Shown piece by piece: positions 1-28,903 of a stretch of 64,000 bases of DNA. The notes beneath the pieces were generated by a model. That model was given only the letters and a program-made list of their open reading frames with translations. It had not been told where the DNA came from and did no database searches. The position numbers and the translations under genes are program-made. The DNA lies in assembly GCA_019155185.1 (NCBI GenBank), contig CM032797.1, positions 13,130,881 to 13,194,880 of the forward strand. Direction: 5' to 3'. The stretch comes from Beaufortia kweichowensis (taxonomy: Eukaryota; Chordata; Actinopteri; Cypriniformes; Gastromyzontidae). The stretch's first letter is position 1. The number at the start of each line of letters is the position of its first letter.

Positions 1-683
1 ATTTCAGAGACTTATTATAAATTCTACAATAATCAGCATGTTATTTCATTTTTACAGCACGTCACTTAAGTGAGATCTTATTGTGAAGTACACTCTTGTT
101 TGCATCAATAGAAGTTGGTGGCTGTACAGTGGTACAATATGAGAACAGGTGCTCACATATGGCAGGCATGAGACTCCTCATGTATTATAGAGGACAGGGC
201 TGAGATGGTGGGTTTGACATGTGTTAGTTGACCTTTTCTCACCATGCCTGATGAGCAGCTAATAACAATCAGCAACGTGACTCTAGGCCACTGCCTGTGT
301 GTTTCTCTGTAAGCATGACTACGGCTTTTGCGTCATGTCATGTGCAGTGAGTAACTAATAGCAGAAACACTGCTAAACTAGTTTTTTAATAGCGTGGTAC
401 TGTAGTGTAGTCGAGTACTTTACTGCTATTATAAAATGGCTACCACCCAATACAAATATTAAAGCTTAAAAATATGTATCAATGCAACTTTCATGAAGTA
501 AAGTTGAAGCTCCTTCCGCTGGAGAAAATAGTCCCTGACTGACTGTGATAAAAGGGTGCTGCGCAGTGATACACAGAATCGTTGGGTAAAGTGCGCACAG
601 TTACTGACCAATCAGAATTAAGGACTGGAACTAACCATTTTTTAAATACAGATTTTTTTACTGATGAATTCAGTGTTCCTCAC
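1..683. other. Intron of the espin-family gene, no exon seen
   Basis: This stretch lies downstream (minus strand) of the second coding exon of the espin-family gene and follows its splice donor at 678-683. I see no further ankyrin-coding exon or recognisable repeat in it. Confidence 0.5.
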
Positions 684-1412
684 CGTGCGGATTTAGTCAT
701 AAGCAGTTTGAGAGAGGTGAGGTCTCCACTGGCTGCAGCGTAATGAATAGGAAGAGCTCCACAGTCCGTCTCCGTCTCTGTGCTGCTTCCCTCAGACAGC
801 AGCCACTGTACGGCCTCCGCATGGCCAAACCTGGCAGCCAGGTGCAGGGCTGTAGCTCCCTCACCGTCACGATCCTGTAAGCAGAAATCGACAGCTACAT
901 AATCATCGACGTCAGGCATAGTAAGTAATGCACGCATCACCATCTCATTAAACTGATGCTATTAAACTGTCATTGTTAGAAATGAAAGACTCCTTTACTG
1001 TGTGCACTGTACATCCATCATCAGTGACCTGTGTAATTGACAGTAAAGCAAACTGGCATTGTTCGCTATCCACAAGAGCATCATCAATCCAGCTGTCAAA
1101 AGCTATTTGGGCACTCACCTCAATCCCACAATTCTCCTGTCTCAGCAGCCACTGCAACTCCCGCACATGCCCCGTGGCGGCGGCATCATGGGCGGGAGTC
1201 GCTCCGTTTTCGGTTCTGATGTGGCAGGGGAAATGAGCTTCTTTCACCAGAAACTGCAGGCAGTCCAGTTGGGCGCACCGGGCGGCATGATGGATTGGCG
1301 AAGCTCCCTGGGCATCCGTGATGGTCGGACTGAGACATCCAGATGCGCGCAGGGCCCTCAGAGCCTCCACGTCCCCCTCTCGAGCTGCCTGGATGGCCCT
1401 GTGGAACACCAT
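684..1412 (-). CDS. espnl: Espin / espin-like ankyrin-repeat protein, exons 1-2 (partial, runs off left edge)
   Basis: Two coding exons of an actin-bundling espin-family protein; the rest lies beyond the left edge. Exon 1 (1412-1119, 98 codons) starts with MVFHRAIQAAREGDVEALR and ends at a GTGAGT donor. Exon 2 (874-684) follows an ACAG acceptor and contains GATALHLAARFGH and GALPIHYAAASGD. The protein so far is an unbroken run of ankyrin repeats (about 160 residues), including NGATPAHDAAATGH. Repeat order and spacing match the N-terminus of espin and espin-like proteins, which act in hair-cell stereocilia. The start is the internal Met at 1412; an upstream in-frame Met at 1466 precedes sequence without family similarity. 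I favour ESPNL over ESPN because ESPNL lies near KIF1A in human 2q37.3. The actin-binding C-terminus is outside the window, so the paralogue is not settled. Confidence 0.75.
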
Positions 1413-3826
1413 ACTGCACCTCAGCCGGTCTGCGATGAAAGTGGCAGGGGTCCCGGACTCACCCAATTATCCCTCTCTTTCTAAAATGATACCTGAGCTT
1501 GCTAACAGATGTCCATGGGAGAGACAGCTTCTGTGAGGGATGAAGGGAGTGGACAAGCACTGAGCCAGAAATGTAACGAGATCTCACGTGAAAATATACA
1601 TCTGCTTCTATTTCTCGAGCCCTTTATAAATGATCAAACGACTACTGTGAAATGTTAAGAATGAATTGCATATAGAAATAAGAAACTCATCAAATATAAA
1701 CAATGAAAAGAAAGTCCAGGCTCAGGTAAGGTAGCGCATATTTCACATTTATTTCACACCTGACAAAGTGTTAAGTGTCCACAGACATTAGAAGACACAG
1801 GTCCAACACTCAAAGAACTTGAGCACTGAGTACACTACAGCCCATTCATTATGGTATAAAGTGGTTACAGCAGTGTGCGAGACCACGGTTGGGTTTATAT
1901 ACAGAGCAAATAAACAGAAATATAGAAGCTATTACAGTAGATACACATAGTTTATATTAAGAGCCTTAAATTTGGAATATTTGGATGGGAGTCTATTCAA
2001 AGGGATGCTTGCAAAGAAAGTGAATGAGCTGAAAAGAGACACATTATCAATATAAATCTACAATACGTCCAGTTACATATTGTACTCCTGAATGCATTGT
2101 TAGCAGGGAGCAAACACTACGTGCTTATAGTTTACTGTGATCCTTGATTGGCTTAATCTGATGTAACTATTGTTTTTTATGTAATTGCTACTCTTGTACT
2201 GCTTGGAGGTAAATGAGATACATGTGGTACATTTCATTTAAAATCGGAATAAACATGAACAGCATGCTATTATTATCCAAGACAAGACAATGAATTAAAA
2301 ACTTTCAACATAATGTGAAGGAGACACTAGACATCTGTTTCTTACATTTCATTTCTATGTCATTGAACTTACTGTATTGTCATTTTGGAAGGTAAAAACA
2401 GAACTGCTAAAAAAAGACAGGTATGTTTGGATTGCTGCTACATTTGTGCTCTTTGGGTTGGCTGGCCCATGGCACAAAACATCACAGGATTTTTAAAACG
2501 GCAACATACGGCATGAGCAACATACTAAATGGATGACCGACCAATAGCATGAGCTCAGATGATACAGCAGATTTCTGAATTTACCGATATTTTCCAACAC
2601 ATGTGTTTTGGACTCTTTAAGATAGCTCAATGATGAGGTACCTCATCATTTTTATTTTCTTGATGGGAAATAGCTCTTCTATACTTGGTATACTCTCTCC
2701 TGATTGAAAATGTATGGGTACGCTTATAATAAATCCAACTCAAAAAAGAAAAAATGAAATGTAAAGGTTTCTCTAAGATGAATCTGACAGTGCTAAAACT
2801 TCTGGTAAAAGTCACTGAAATGCATAAACAAGGCAATTGAGATACATTATTCTCATGAACATTGACCTCCTTCACAATATTTTGAGAAAAACTGTAATAT
2901 AAGCTAAATAAAATCTCTCTCATCTAAAGGTGCTCGGATGTATTTACTTTCAGTGTACAAGTAACAGGACATTTATCTTCAACCCTGTCCAATTTTTGTT
3001 ATTCATCTATAAATATAGGCTATAAATAAACAATAAAGGGTTAAGATTCCTTTTTAGCAGCAGAGCTCCTGTGTAAATAAACGAACAAATCAGGTAAATC
3101 CTCAAAGCTTGAAAAGAAAAGTGCAAGGTGAAAAATAAATTAAAATTGTAACACCACACTACAGTGACCCCTTGTTAAATTAATTATGTTTATAAAACAT
3201 ACAATGCTTAATAAATAAGTAAACATAATGTAATGTTAAAAAGACATTACGGTTAAAACTAAAAAGACATGTTTGACGTAATGGACGATTACGAAGCTCA
3301 ATTGCATTTCTCTGCAACTGTATTTCCGGCAATCATCTAAAACGCAAATCGTTACCTCAAAATAAGCTCTGCATCCCTTCAAAAAGCACAATGACCGTGA
3401 GAGAAAACAAAAGGGATCTACTGAAGGCCAGCGCTTGACATCTACTCTGCAGAAGCACATACACAAAAAGAGCATTGTGTCGCATTTACAAATGAATGCT
3501 CGGACATTTAGGAATGAGGCCATGTCTAAAATCCTGCTTTGTCATTCTAGCAATGTTAGGAGGAAGTGTAGAATATTTAATTATACTTCAATATTGTTCA
3601 TTTACATTTGTAACTGACTAAATAGAGCCTGACATACACACATAAACACACTTTGTGAAGCCAGTCCCACAGTCTATGGTTGGCATGGAAAGACCAAAGG
3701 GGAGTGCTAGGGCAGGCAAGCAGCTGAGATTAGTTGGGGATAGGATACTTATGATCACATGACCTAATTACATCACAAGGGCCTGTTAGCTAACTGTTTA
3801 TGTTTTAAGCTGGAGAAAAAAGGCCT
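1413..3826. other. Interval between kif1a and the espin gene; probably kif1a 3' UTR in large part
   Basis: No coding exon is seen. Read on the minus strand it follows the kif1a stop directly. It holds candidate AATAAA polyadenylation signals (plus-strand TTTATT) at 2651-2656 and 1748-1753, so a kif1a 3' UTR of about 1.2 or 2.1 kb is possible. The espin-gene 5' UTR and promoter should lie just right of 1412. Confidence 0.4.
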
Positions 3827-19675
<15,849 letters not shown>

Positions 19676-19749
19676 GATGCTTGAGTTTTGTTGCTCTGCT
19701 ACTACAAAGGATCTGATGGGACGAAGCCCAACCAGGAATCAGAGGCTAC
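19676..19749 (-). other. kif1a: kif1a 5' UTR segment of the start-codon exon
   Basis: On the minus strand a pyrimidine-rich tract and TTACAG acceptor end at 19750. They are followed by 74 nt of leader and then the ATG at 19675. Confidence 0.6.
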
Positions 19750-21848
19750 CTGTAAAAAAAACACATCAAAATAATCTCAAAAAATGTTTTCCTCTTTTTT
19801 AACATTTGTTATTTTACTTGGGATCGCTTGGAAGAAAGATAAGGAACTAACAACATTATGGTTATATAATCAACGTTCTTTTTTAAATATACAAGATTAA
19901 ATATGTGTTTCTTGCCTACATTTTACGTTTAGCCTCTTAGCAAATTACTTAAAAAGATTATTAAGGTAAATCCCTATAAATCTGTTGAGGCAATTGTTAC
20001 GCCAGTGATAATCTAATTTAGATAATGGATCCTGATGAAATCTAGGGCATGACTCATCAGAACTTTTATCACATTCAGTAGATTACTGTACGCTGAGTAT
20101 GGCTACGTCAACTGTTAGTGTGTCAAGTTAGCTGTAACAGATTTAAGTTTAGGCCCCATATGATCAGATTTATCAGAAGAATGATGATAGTAAAAAATAA
20201 AACAGACTGTGTAGTTGGTTAATAGTAATTTTGCTGGTCTGATTTCGGGGTACATTTTTCCTAAGTTCTTAGTTAGGAGTAGACCATTGATGTTTGAATC
20301 TAAATTGTAGATATTTCACATGACCCATTTAAAATGGCTATTACTGTTAAAGTCTGACAAGCAAACAAACAAAAAACAACAAATCAAAAGGTGGAATTGA
20401 ATCAAAGTAATTTTTTAATAGTGGATAATAATAGTAAATGCATGTTATGGTTTTAATATTGTTGAATTAGAAATGTACTAGTTTCCAACTTTAGACTTGT
20501 GGAACATGTGGAAAAGGCTATTCTGAAATGAATGAAAAATGAACAAAAATCTCATTGTCAATTATTATTTTTCTTCCAAATGAATCTTCCAATATTTCAA
20601 ACATTAACAATTATTACATATATATATATATAAAATAATTTACCTGTGCCTATAATTGAATTGAGCACAATTTGGTCCACATAAGTTCACCTAAGCCTTG
20701 CATTATTCTTTTATAATCTGTGTCTAGAAATAACTGACCAACCGGCCATAAAATAACAGTTATTCTGTACACAATATGGTGAATAGAGCAAATGTTGTTT
20801 ACAGCTCATGTACACTGAAAATGGCTGCCCTAACTCTCAGCATCATCCACAGTCATGAATCAGCTGTGATGGACGGGCATTTGCGTCAGCTTCAGCCCCC
20901 CAAGCAAAACAAACGCAATCAAGCCATTTTAGCTGTCATTAAGCAAACCACTGCTGTCCTACAACAAGGTTATCTTATATAATGACATATCGCCTCTATT
21001 TCTATTTAGACCGACCACTGCGTAGTTGCAGCACGAGCGACGCAGTAAGCAAAAACGAAAAACCGGATGTCTACACTGCATTATTATATAGCCGACACTG
21101 ATTACTTGCATTGCAGGCAGCTTCGTTGATTATAATAGTATCGCTTAGGTTTTGGCGTCGCGTCGTTGGAAGTGTAGATTGGGTGTTAAAAAGTGACGCG
21201 TCTGTTACTATGGGAATATTTCCTCAAGTCAGAGTACGCGACAAACATCAAAACGACGTGATTTTAAATAGGTATAGTTCACGCTGCCAAACGCTGGTGC
21301 GTACTCTACGCCCTCCCGTTCGCATCCTATAAAAACATAAACTATTGAATAGCAAATAAAACCTTTGTGCCATCGTGCCTCTGTAACAGTCTATTGAAAG
21401 TGAATGCTTCTGAATGAAAAATAAGGCCTAGATTCATGACATGGCCTCACCCTGACAACATAAACAGGCATCCTTCAGCGCTCTTAATGGAAATACTGTA
21501 ACTGACATTGACTAGAGCAGATATACATTAAATATATTCTTATACCCATTTAAAACTATAAAAATAAGTTCAGAAATACAGTTACTGTACATTAGGTTAT
21601 TATAACAGCCTACAGGACCTATTTCCAAACACACAACCATTTTCTCACGACACATTTCGCTTTAAAAACATCTCCGAGAACAATTTATGCCTACTGTTTT
21701 CTATTTTAACTCACTTTGTTCTATTTCTGCCCTGGTGTGGCTTATCAAGTAAGACAACAGTGAAATAGTGCACCACCCTGCTCACAACAGACATAACAAA
21801 AACACCATTATAAAACCATGATTATAAAATCATGAAAATCTCCCCTAC
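19750..21848. other. Probable kif1a first intron
   Basis: AT-rich, no coding exon. It contains a short (TA)n run near 20619-20632. It is bounded by the acceptor at 19750 and a candidate leader-exon donor (GTAGGG) at 21843-21848. Confidence 0.45.
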
Positions 21849-22320
21849 CTGATTCCTGAAAGCAATGTCCTGGTGTTGTTGACAGCAGTGAGTTATTCCA
21901 TCAAGGCTGTATTTCGGATCCACCGTCCTCTCCCAAGTCTTGTATTTTTTCCAATAGGCTCCCAGCCTCTCCCTAGTTCAGCAACATCAATGCAGGTGGA
22001 GCCCCCCCTGGCAAGACCGTCAGACTGATAGCAGGGCCTGGTACGCAGTGGTGCGTCAGGAAGGGGGTGCAGGCTACGTCGAGTCCAGTAAACGGAAGGG
22101 TTAAATGAGGTGGGGATGTGTTGAAAAAGTGAGAGAGAGAGTGTTTCTTCAGCCTAACACAAAATGGCTCGCTCTTGGTTGAGCCAAGGATGCTGATCAG
22201 CCGCGAGATGCTGATGACATCATCAGTGTGGGAGAGAGCGGCACTGATGCAGCACAGGGAGTGGGAGGAGGAGAGAGAGAGAGGAAGGGAGGAAAGGGAA
22301 GAGACCAAATAAGAGCACGA
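21849..22320 (-). promoter_or_regulatory. kif1a: Candidate kif1a noncoding first exon and promoter
   Basis: A good minus-strand donor (CAG|GTAGGG) at 21849/21848 lies 2.1 kb upstream of the coding start. The sequence to its right is richer in G+C and, read on the minus strand, has long CT-rich tracts (about 22120-22310), as often seen near teleost transcription starts. The exact start is not visible. Confidence 0.4.
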
Positions 22321-25126
22321 CATGAGGATGTTAAAAAGAACTTGGTCATGGATTAGCCTGCATCAAGTTCATGTATAGATATTCAGAAATGTTGATTTAA
22401 TAAAACACACAAATAAAAAACAAAACGTTAATTTAAGACTGGGAATAAAGAAAGTGATAATGATCTCTATTACTGAACGATCAACGACTTTTGTTTAATC
22501 TCGCAAAATCTACCATTACAATAAATGAAGATAACTGTATAAAACTCCCGTTAATGAATGAATGGATGCGTCTCATTCAGCCTTGTTTAGTAGGACACTG
22601 ATCGAGAGTCGGCCATTTTAAGTGCTGTCACTCTTGAAATCCTTGGAGTGCTGCTCTAAGAATTCCCAGAATGCAAAAAAATGTTTTCCCCTAAAGGAAA
22701 TTATGTCACTTATTGGAAGGTCTGTAACTGAAATTGCACGATTCAGTTGAACATCGATGGCTGCGTCGGAAAGCTCAGACTGCTGACTTGTTGCCTCGCT
22801 GCCTTATCAGTAAATGACTTCAGAGGCAGCATTTGCGCATGAAGGCATCTTGGAGAAAACATTATTGAACAGGCTTCATGTTCAATTGAATTTTTCAGTG
22901 CTTCAGTTGCTTTCTTCGGCGCTATTTTATTTTTTCAGCTCGACCAAAGTCGCTATAGACGCTAAACAATCACGACTATAAAAGCCACTGGCAGGTACAC
23001 CTGGCTGCAAGAGATTGCAGAACGGGGCGTGGCCGTACTTGGGGCGGGGTTACATGTGTCACCCCGCCCACACTCCGTCTCATTGTTTAATAGGGGTTAA
23101 ATCTGATATATAAAAATACAGAAAATAAGTATAAAAGATTGCATGTCACTGTAAAAGACATTTAGGTGAGTTTAAACAAGTCTTATTTGTTAATTCAATA
23201 GCTCGAATTAATCTATTTGTCCTGATGCCTTGTCTAGCATGCAATAAGAATTTAAAGGTTTATTCGAAGATATACAGTTCAATATATTATACTCATTCTT
23301 TAATTAACTGCAATGATCTTGGTAGAATATTCCCATCTGCTGGACAGACAACATTCTGACCATTAGAATTCTTTTGATATCCAAATGGATGTCTATTAAA
23401 CAGAACCTCACAAAATATTTTTTAATGAGTTGGAGGTCAAGGTCATTCATGTCTGTATCCACATCTCCATTTGTCAATAGATGTTACATCAAGGTGCCTT
23501 TCACTAAAGCTTGGCAAGATATTCATCAGCTTCATTCTCTGTCCCATCATGTGCATGATTTCCTCTGTCTGAAAAGTGGGCGTTGAGCCCCACCACAGTG
23601 CAAAGGGCACACAATGGTAAACACCGCGCTTACAGTTATTTACTGTGTAGACTAATTATTTACTGCTGGATGAGTGGTGGGGGCTGGTGTTCTGGTCAAA
23701 GTCCCTGCTCTGACATCAGCATCTTCTTTTCATGTTCTGATCGAGTACTTTTTGTACAGGGTTAGCATTTTAGGAACAGCATGATCTAGGCATATCAAAG
23801 GCTTGCTATGGTCATACCAAATTTTAAAAAATTATAATAACACGAAACTGAAAGTTTATAAATGTTTTCATGTTCACATAACTATTTTTTTTCTAACATA
23901 CATCCTGCCCAAGCAGCATGCTACTCACTTCAACTCATGTTGCTTATTACCTAGATGATTGTTTAAATATAAGACTAGACTATTTTAAACCAGAAAGCTC
24001 CTTCTAAGCACCTTTAGAGGCGGACCGATTATAAATTACCAGTCTGAACTCATCATGCCCCACAACCATGTTAACCAACATTTAATAACTTATAAATCCT
24101 TACAGATACTATATATAAACATAACATGTGCTCCAGTTATTATTTTATATTTACATTGACAAGGTCTATTGATGCAATGACACAGACTGTCCTGAGCATG
24201 TGGGGACATATAAGTTCAAAATGTCAGTGTGTGTGTTCACATTAACCAATCAAGTCTTTGAGATGGGACACTCCTCCTCAGAGCTAGTAAACAAGTAAGG
24301 AATGAATGAATCAATAAAGCACTTTACAAATACAACAATGCATCAAAACAAATGCACCTTAATATATTTTTTGTCTAACATTGGTAGCTGTTTTAGACTG
24401 TATGTGCATAGGAAGTTGTGTTTAAGTGTTAGTCTTAGTTGTGAGATACTAGACAAAATATATTGCAGGGAACTAAGCTAAAGCTGCTTTGTTTTTTTTA
24501 TTTAAAGCTGTGTTGAACACTATAAAGCAAGTCATGTAGATTTATAATACACTTATTGTCTTCCTACTGAATGTAAACTTGATATTCATTGCACTAGCTT
24601 TATTCAAGCACTGCAGTAACCAATTTCAACAGTGTACATTTAAAAATCACTTTTCCCCACATTTACAAACATTACAGGAATTATATTCATAATTTGCAAT
24701 AGAAACTAAAAACCCTTCTCATGACAGGTCAGCTCAGTTGTGTGAAAAAGTTAAGATAAACACATGTCCCACGTGTAAGTTCATTTCTGTGAGGTTAGAG
24801 GAAATAGTTAAAATATAATAGATTTAACCCAAGCACAAAAACACTAACAGACGAAAACATGCAGTTTTACATAACACTTGACATATTTGTCATTACCAAT
24901 ATCCAATATCCACCCATTTAGGTATTGCTCATAACAGCCCCAGTATTTACCTCCGGACCGTTATACCTTGTTTGGAAGATGAAGGGCGGAGGCAATTTTT
25001 GCCCAAAATGTGACGCATGTTGCTTTGTGTTCCAGGGGTCAAAGATCCGTTTGTTTAAAATGTTCGGTAAACTATAAGTTTTGTACACTTTTGCAGTCCA
25101 GCTAACGAACTGCAGCGAGAAGAAAG
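22321..25126. promoter_or_regulatory. kif1a-agxt divergent intergenic region with paired GC boxes
   Basis: Non-coding 2.8 kb between divergent genes. At 23042-23050 GGGCGGGGT faces its exact inverse ACCCCGCCC at 23061-23069 across a 10-nt spacer, with GGGGCGTGG just upstream: typical Sp/KLF sites. The small frames at 23374-23765 have no splice or protein support. The agxt promoter should lie just left of 25100. Confidence 0.35.
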
Positions 25127-27518
25127 ATGATGCCCAGGTCTGTTTTATCCAGGTGCGCGCTCCTGGCACAGCAGGTGCCTTTAGAATGCGCGCTGTCCGG
25201 CAAACACGGCGTTCACCGCGGGATGTCTTCCGTCACCATCCCTCCACCTGCCTGCATGCTCCGGCCGCTCGAGGCTCCTTACCGATACCTTTTTGGGCCA
25301 GGACCCTCTAATGTGCCGCCTCGTATTTTAGCGGCGGGTGGGAGACCCATCATAGGTCACATGCACTCAGAAATGTTTGGGGTAAATGTCTTTTTACAAC
25401 TAAATTTTGTAATCTAGTCAATCGCCCATTTTGTGGGTGTTGTTTTTTAATGACTGTAATAGAAATTTGTACGCATTTTATTTTAGATTATGGAAGACAT
25501 CAAAAAGGGAATCCAGTACGCCTTTCAAACCAGTAATACCATGACGCTGGCTATGAGTGGCTCTGGTCACACCGCTATGGAGTGCGCAGTGTTCAACACT
25601 GTGGAGCCCGGAGAGAATGTGCTTGTTGCCGTCAATGGAATCTGGGGAGAACGAGTGGCAGAAATTGCTGAGCGGATGGGTCAGAATCTTTGCATTTATT
25701 AGAAGTCATGCACTTGTCTAATAATGCCAGTCTGTTTCGTAAAAATGTATTATGATGCAAATCAACTTTCTTTCAACAGGTGCAAAAGTTCACACCTTGA
25801 GAAAAGCTCCTGGAGAACATTTTACAAATGCAGAAATTGAACAGGTGCTTCAATGTGACTTTTAAGCAAATTTCTATTGCAAAAATGAATACACTCATTG
25901 TCGATTGCACCACCAGACAAGCGTTTAGACACATTTGATTAAATTTATGTTTCTTGAATATGATCCTAATATGATCCTTTTTCATTTTGTGTTAGTTTGT
26001 TGTATTTAAATGCCACTTGTACTGTATGTTAACAACAGCATAGAAAATCCATGTTGAACGTACATAATCTGTCATTCTACAGGCTTTGGCTAAACATAAG
26101 CCAGTTCTCTTCTTTCTCACGCACGGAGAGTCTTCAGCTGGTCTGGTGCACCCTGTTGACGGCATTGGTGATTTGTGTCACAAGTAAGAATATTCCACAG
26201 TAAGCTTAGGAGATTTTAGTGTGAGAAAAAGTAAAATTGTCAAGTTGCAGTATGATTATGTCACATGTACGTTTTTCTGTACAGATACAACTGTTTGCTC
26301 TTAGTGGATTCAGTGGCATCATTGGGAGCTACACCACTTTTTATGGACAAACAAAGTTAGTGATAGATAAAAGTAAATGTTATATTTACAAAAGGCAAAG
26401 GTACTGTGGCTTCTTTTACAATGAATTATCTTTTCTTTGTAGATATTGATATTCTGTACACTGGATCCCAAAAGGCATTGAACGCTCCTCCTGGCACAGC
26501 ACCTATTTCATTCAGTGAAAGAGCATGGTGAGATTTTGAGCACAAGCATGTGTTTGAATACATGACGTTAATCAAATGCACTAATTATTCTATTTCCCTT
26601 AAATGTGATTTAGCCATAAGATGTTCAACAGGAAAACAAAGCCAGTGTCTTACCTGCTTGATATGACTCACTTGTCCAATTACTGGGGTAATGATGGCAA
26701 GCCAGACAGAATGTAAGTCTTACAAACATAAAATGTTGCTCCAGTGAGTTTTGGTGGAATATCGAGTATTGTCTAACAAAATAATCTGTATTTCAGGTAC
26801 CATCACACAGGACCAGTGTCCGGGTTCTTTGCCCTGAGGGAAAGTCTGGCCATCCTTGCCGAAACGGTAAAATAGCAGATATTGTATTTTTGTTCAAACA
26901 CTGGCACTAGAGTAGCTTAGATTTATAAATGCACAATGTTGTACAGTACAGTATATGTTACTGTTTTTCTACAAAATACTCTTAATGAATGACTATGAAT
27001 GTAAAAACCTTGTTTAAGGGCCTTGAGAACTCATGGAGACATCACAAAGAAGTTGCGCAGTATCTTTGGAAGGGATTAGAAGACCTTGGCTTGAAGCTGT
27101 TTATCAAAGACAAGGTGAAGTTATTGGTGACTTTGTGTGCCTTTTCCAGTTATAATTCTCAAAATGTGGAAAGTGGTTAAATGCTGTTTTTTTCTATAGG
27201 ATTTGAGATTACCATCAGTTACCACTATTGCAATTCCTGAGGGTTATAACTGGAAGGAAATGCTGGCTTATGTAATGAAGCATCACCAAATAGAATTTAC
27301 AGGTGGTCTAGGGCCCTCTGTTGGCATGGTGAGTAACAGCTTCTATTTGATACCACATGCAAAGCATTTAACTTTATGCCTGAACAACAACCCACTGAAC
27401 TGGCTTTTAGGTGATACGGGTCGGACTCATGGGATACAACTGTAACAAGGCCAATGCTGCGATGGTTCTTGCTGCTCTGGACGACGCTTTAAAAAACTGT
27501 CGGAAGACCAAAGCTTGA
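25127..27518 (+). CDS. agxt: Alanine-glyoxylate / serine-pyruvate aminotransferase
   Basis: PLP enzyme that turns glyoxylate plus alanine into glycine plus pyruvate, preventing oxalate build-up; found in peroxisomes and/or mitochondria. Eleven exons: 25127-25381, 25487-25679, 25780-25844, 26083-26183, 26285-26355, 26443-26527, 26614-26712, 26797-26866, 27019-27114, 27200-27328, 27411-27518; phase closes to 423 residues. Family marks are FGPGPSNVPPRILAAGG, the catalytic lysine in TGSQKALNAPPG (K239) and GGLGPSVGM. The protein is about 30 residues longer than human AGXT. The extra N-terminus is Arg/Ser/Leu-rich without acidic residues until E20, like a mitochondrial presequence, and a second Met (M33, MSSVTIPPP) would start a 391-residue form. 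The C-terminus is RKTKA, not a standard peroxisomal SKL-type signal. Start 25127 has a tandem ATGATG; the first is used here. Confidence 0.94.
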
Positions 27519-28903
27519 GAAAAGCTAATCCTTTTGTATAGGCCACACACCATTATTCTATTCGTAATGTTCTACTGCTGATTAAGGTGATGTGTGTACA
27601 TTTATCTGTTAAAAAGCTATGTCCTATTACATCCTAATGTCAAAAGTCATTTGTAGGTGAGTTCTGAAAAGTGTAAATGCTCTGTTTGTTTGAGCATTCA
27701 ACCTGGCCCAGCATAATAACACTGGCTCAATCAATGGCATGAGTTGGGGAGGGCTATCTGTTTGACTAACCAATGGGGGACAAAATGTTTGAAAACAATC
27801 AATATTTTTGACAACTTATTTGTTGACACTAGTGTAAAGAGTATGCATTTCACCTTTAAGATACCATATATGTAAAGGAAGAGTTATTATATATATGATG
27901 TTTTCACTGAACAGTTGGTAAAAATGAAGTGCAAGATAAATATCCAATTAAAAATTGTACCAACAATTAGTCTCCATGTCTGTCAAAACCAGTCAATACA
28001 GAACAAGTATTTCTCAATGTATACGATCCTCTTGTATGTGTCAACAAGATAAACCTTGAATGACCTTCATATAAACATTACATAAGGGACAATCTACAGC
28101 CAACCGGTTGTTATCACAGAATAAACCCAGACTGATCAGGGCATGAAATATTTTACATGAAATATTGATTAGCTTAATTGTAACAAATAGAAACATTTCC
28201 TAATGGCTTTACACATGACTGTCAGCCAAGACAAAAATGCAATGTAGTTAATAATAACAATCTCATAGAGGTTATTAGTAATACATATTTTTATGCAATT
28301 TATTCAAAAGTAAATTTCTAGTGTCAAGTTGACTCGCAGTACACGATTGATGCTGTGTTATTATTTTTGAGCAGTTGTTATAGAGGAATAACACACCTTG
28401 GAATGTTGCGATCAAGTAGGATTCAAGTATCCCAGAGCATTGTGTAATAATAACTGATAAATCATTCATACACATACAGCATTAAGTAATTTAGTAAACT
28501 AGATGTTCACATCTAGTTTAATGTTTGACAGCCCATTTATTCTGCTTCACGAAAGCTAGTAGACTAGCTACAGGATGCTAAATGTAACAATTTACATGCA
28601 TTTATATTTGTACACACAGCTTGCATTTATATAAGTGACATGAGTCATAATATTTATTGGATTAGAATTTTTCAGAATTTTGAACAAACAACAAACTTTA
28701 TTCCCTTACAACTCAACAACAAAACATTTCTGAAATGTACTACAACAAATTGGCAAAAATGCCAATTTTCCTTAACAGGAAACAAATAACTCCACTTGGG
28801 GAAATTGTACCAAAAATGCAAAACGTTAATCTTTTCTCAAATCAAAGCACTGCCAGAAACCCAAATATTTCTAAAACTAAATCGTACAAGGATCCTGGCA
28901 GTT
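27519..28903. other. agxt 3' region and agxt-fbxo15 convergent gap
   Basis: AT-rich and non-coding. Candidate agxt polyadenylation signals are ATTAAA near 27947 and AATAAA near 28120. The 3' UTR of the convergent fbxo15 gene should occupy the right-hand part. Confidence 0.4.

Noticed and set aside
1059..1484. 141-residue plus-strand frame
   Set aside because: Antisense shadow of espin-family exon 1.
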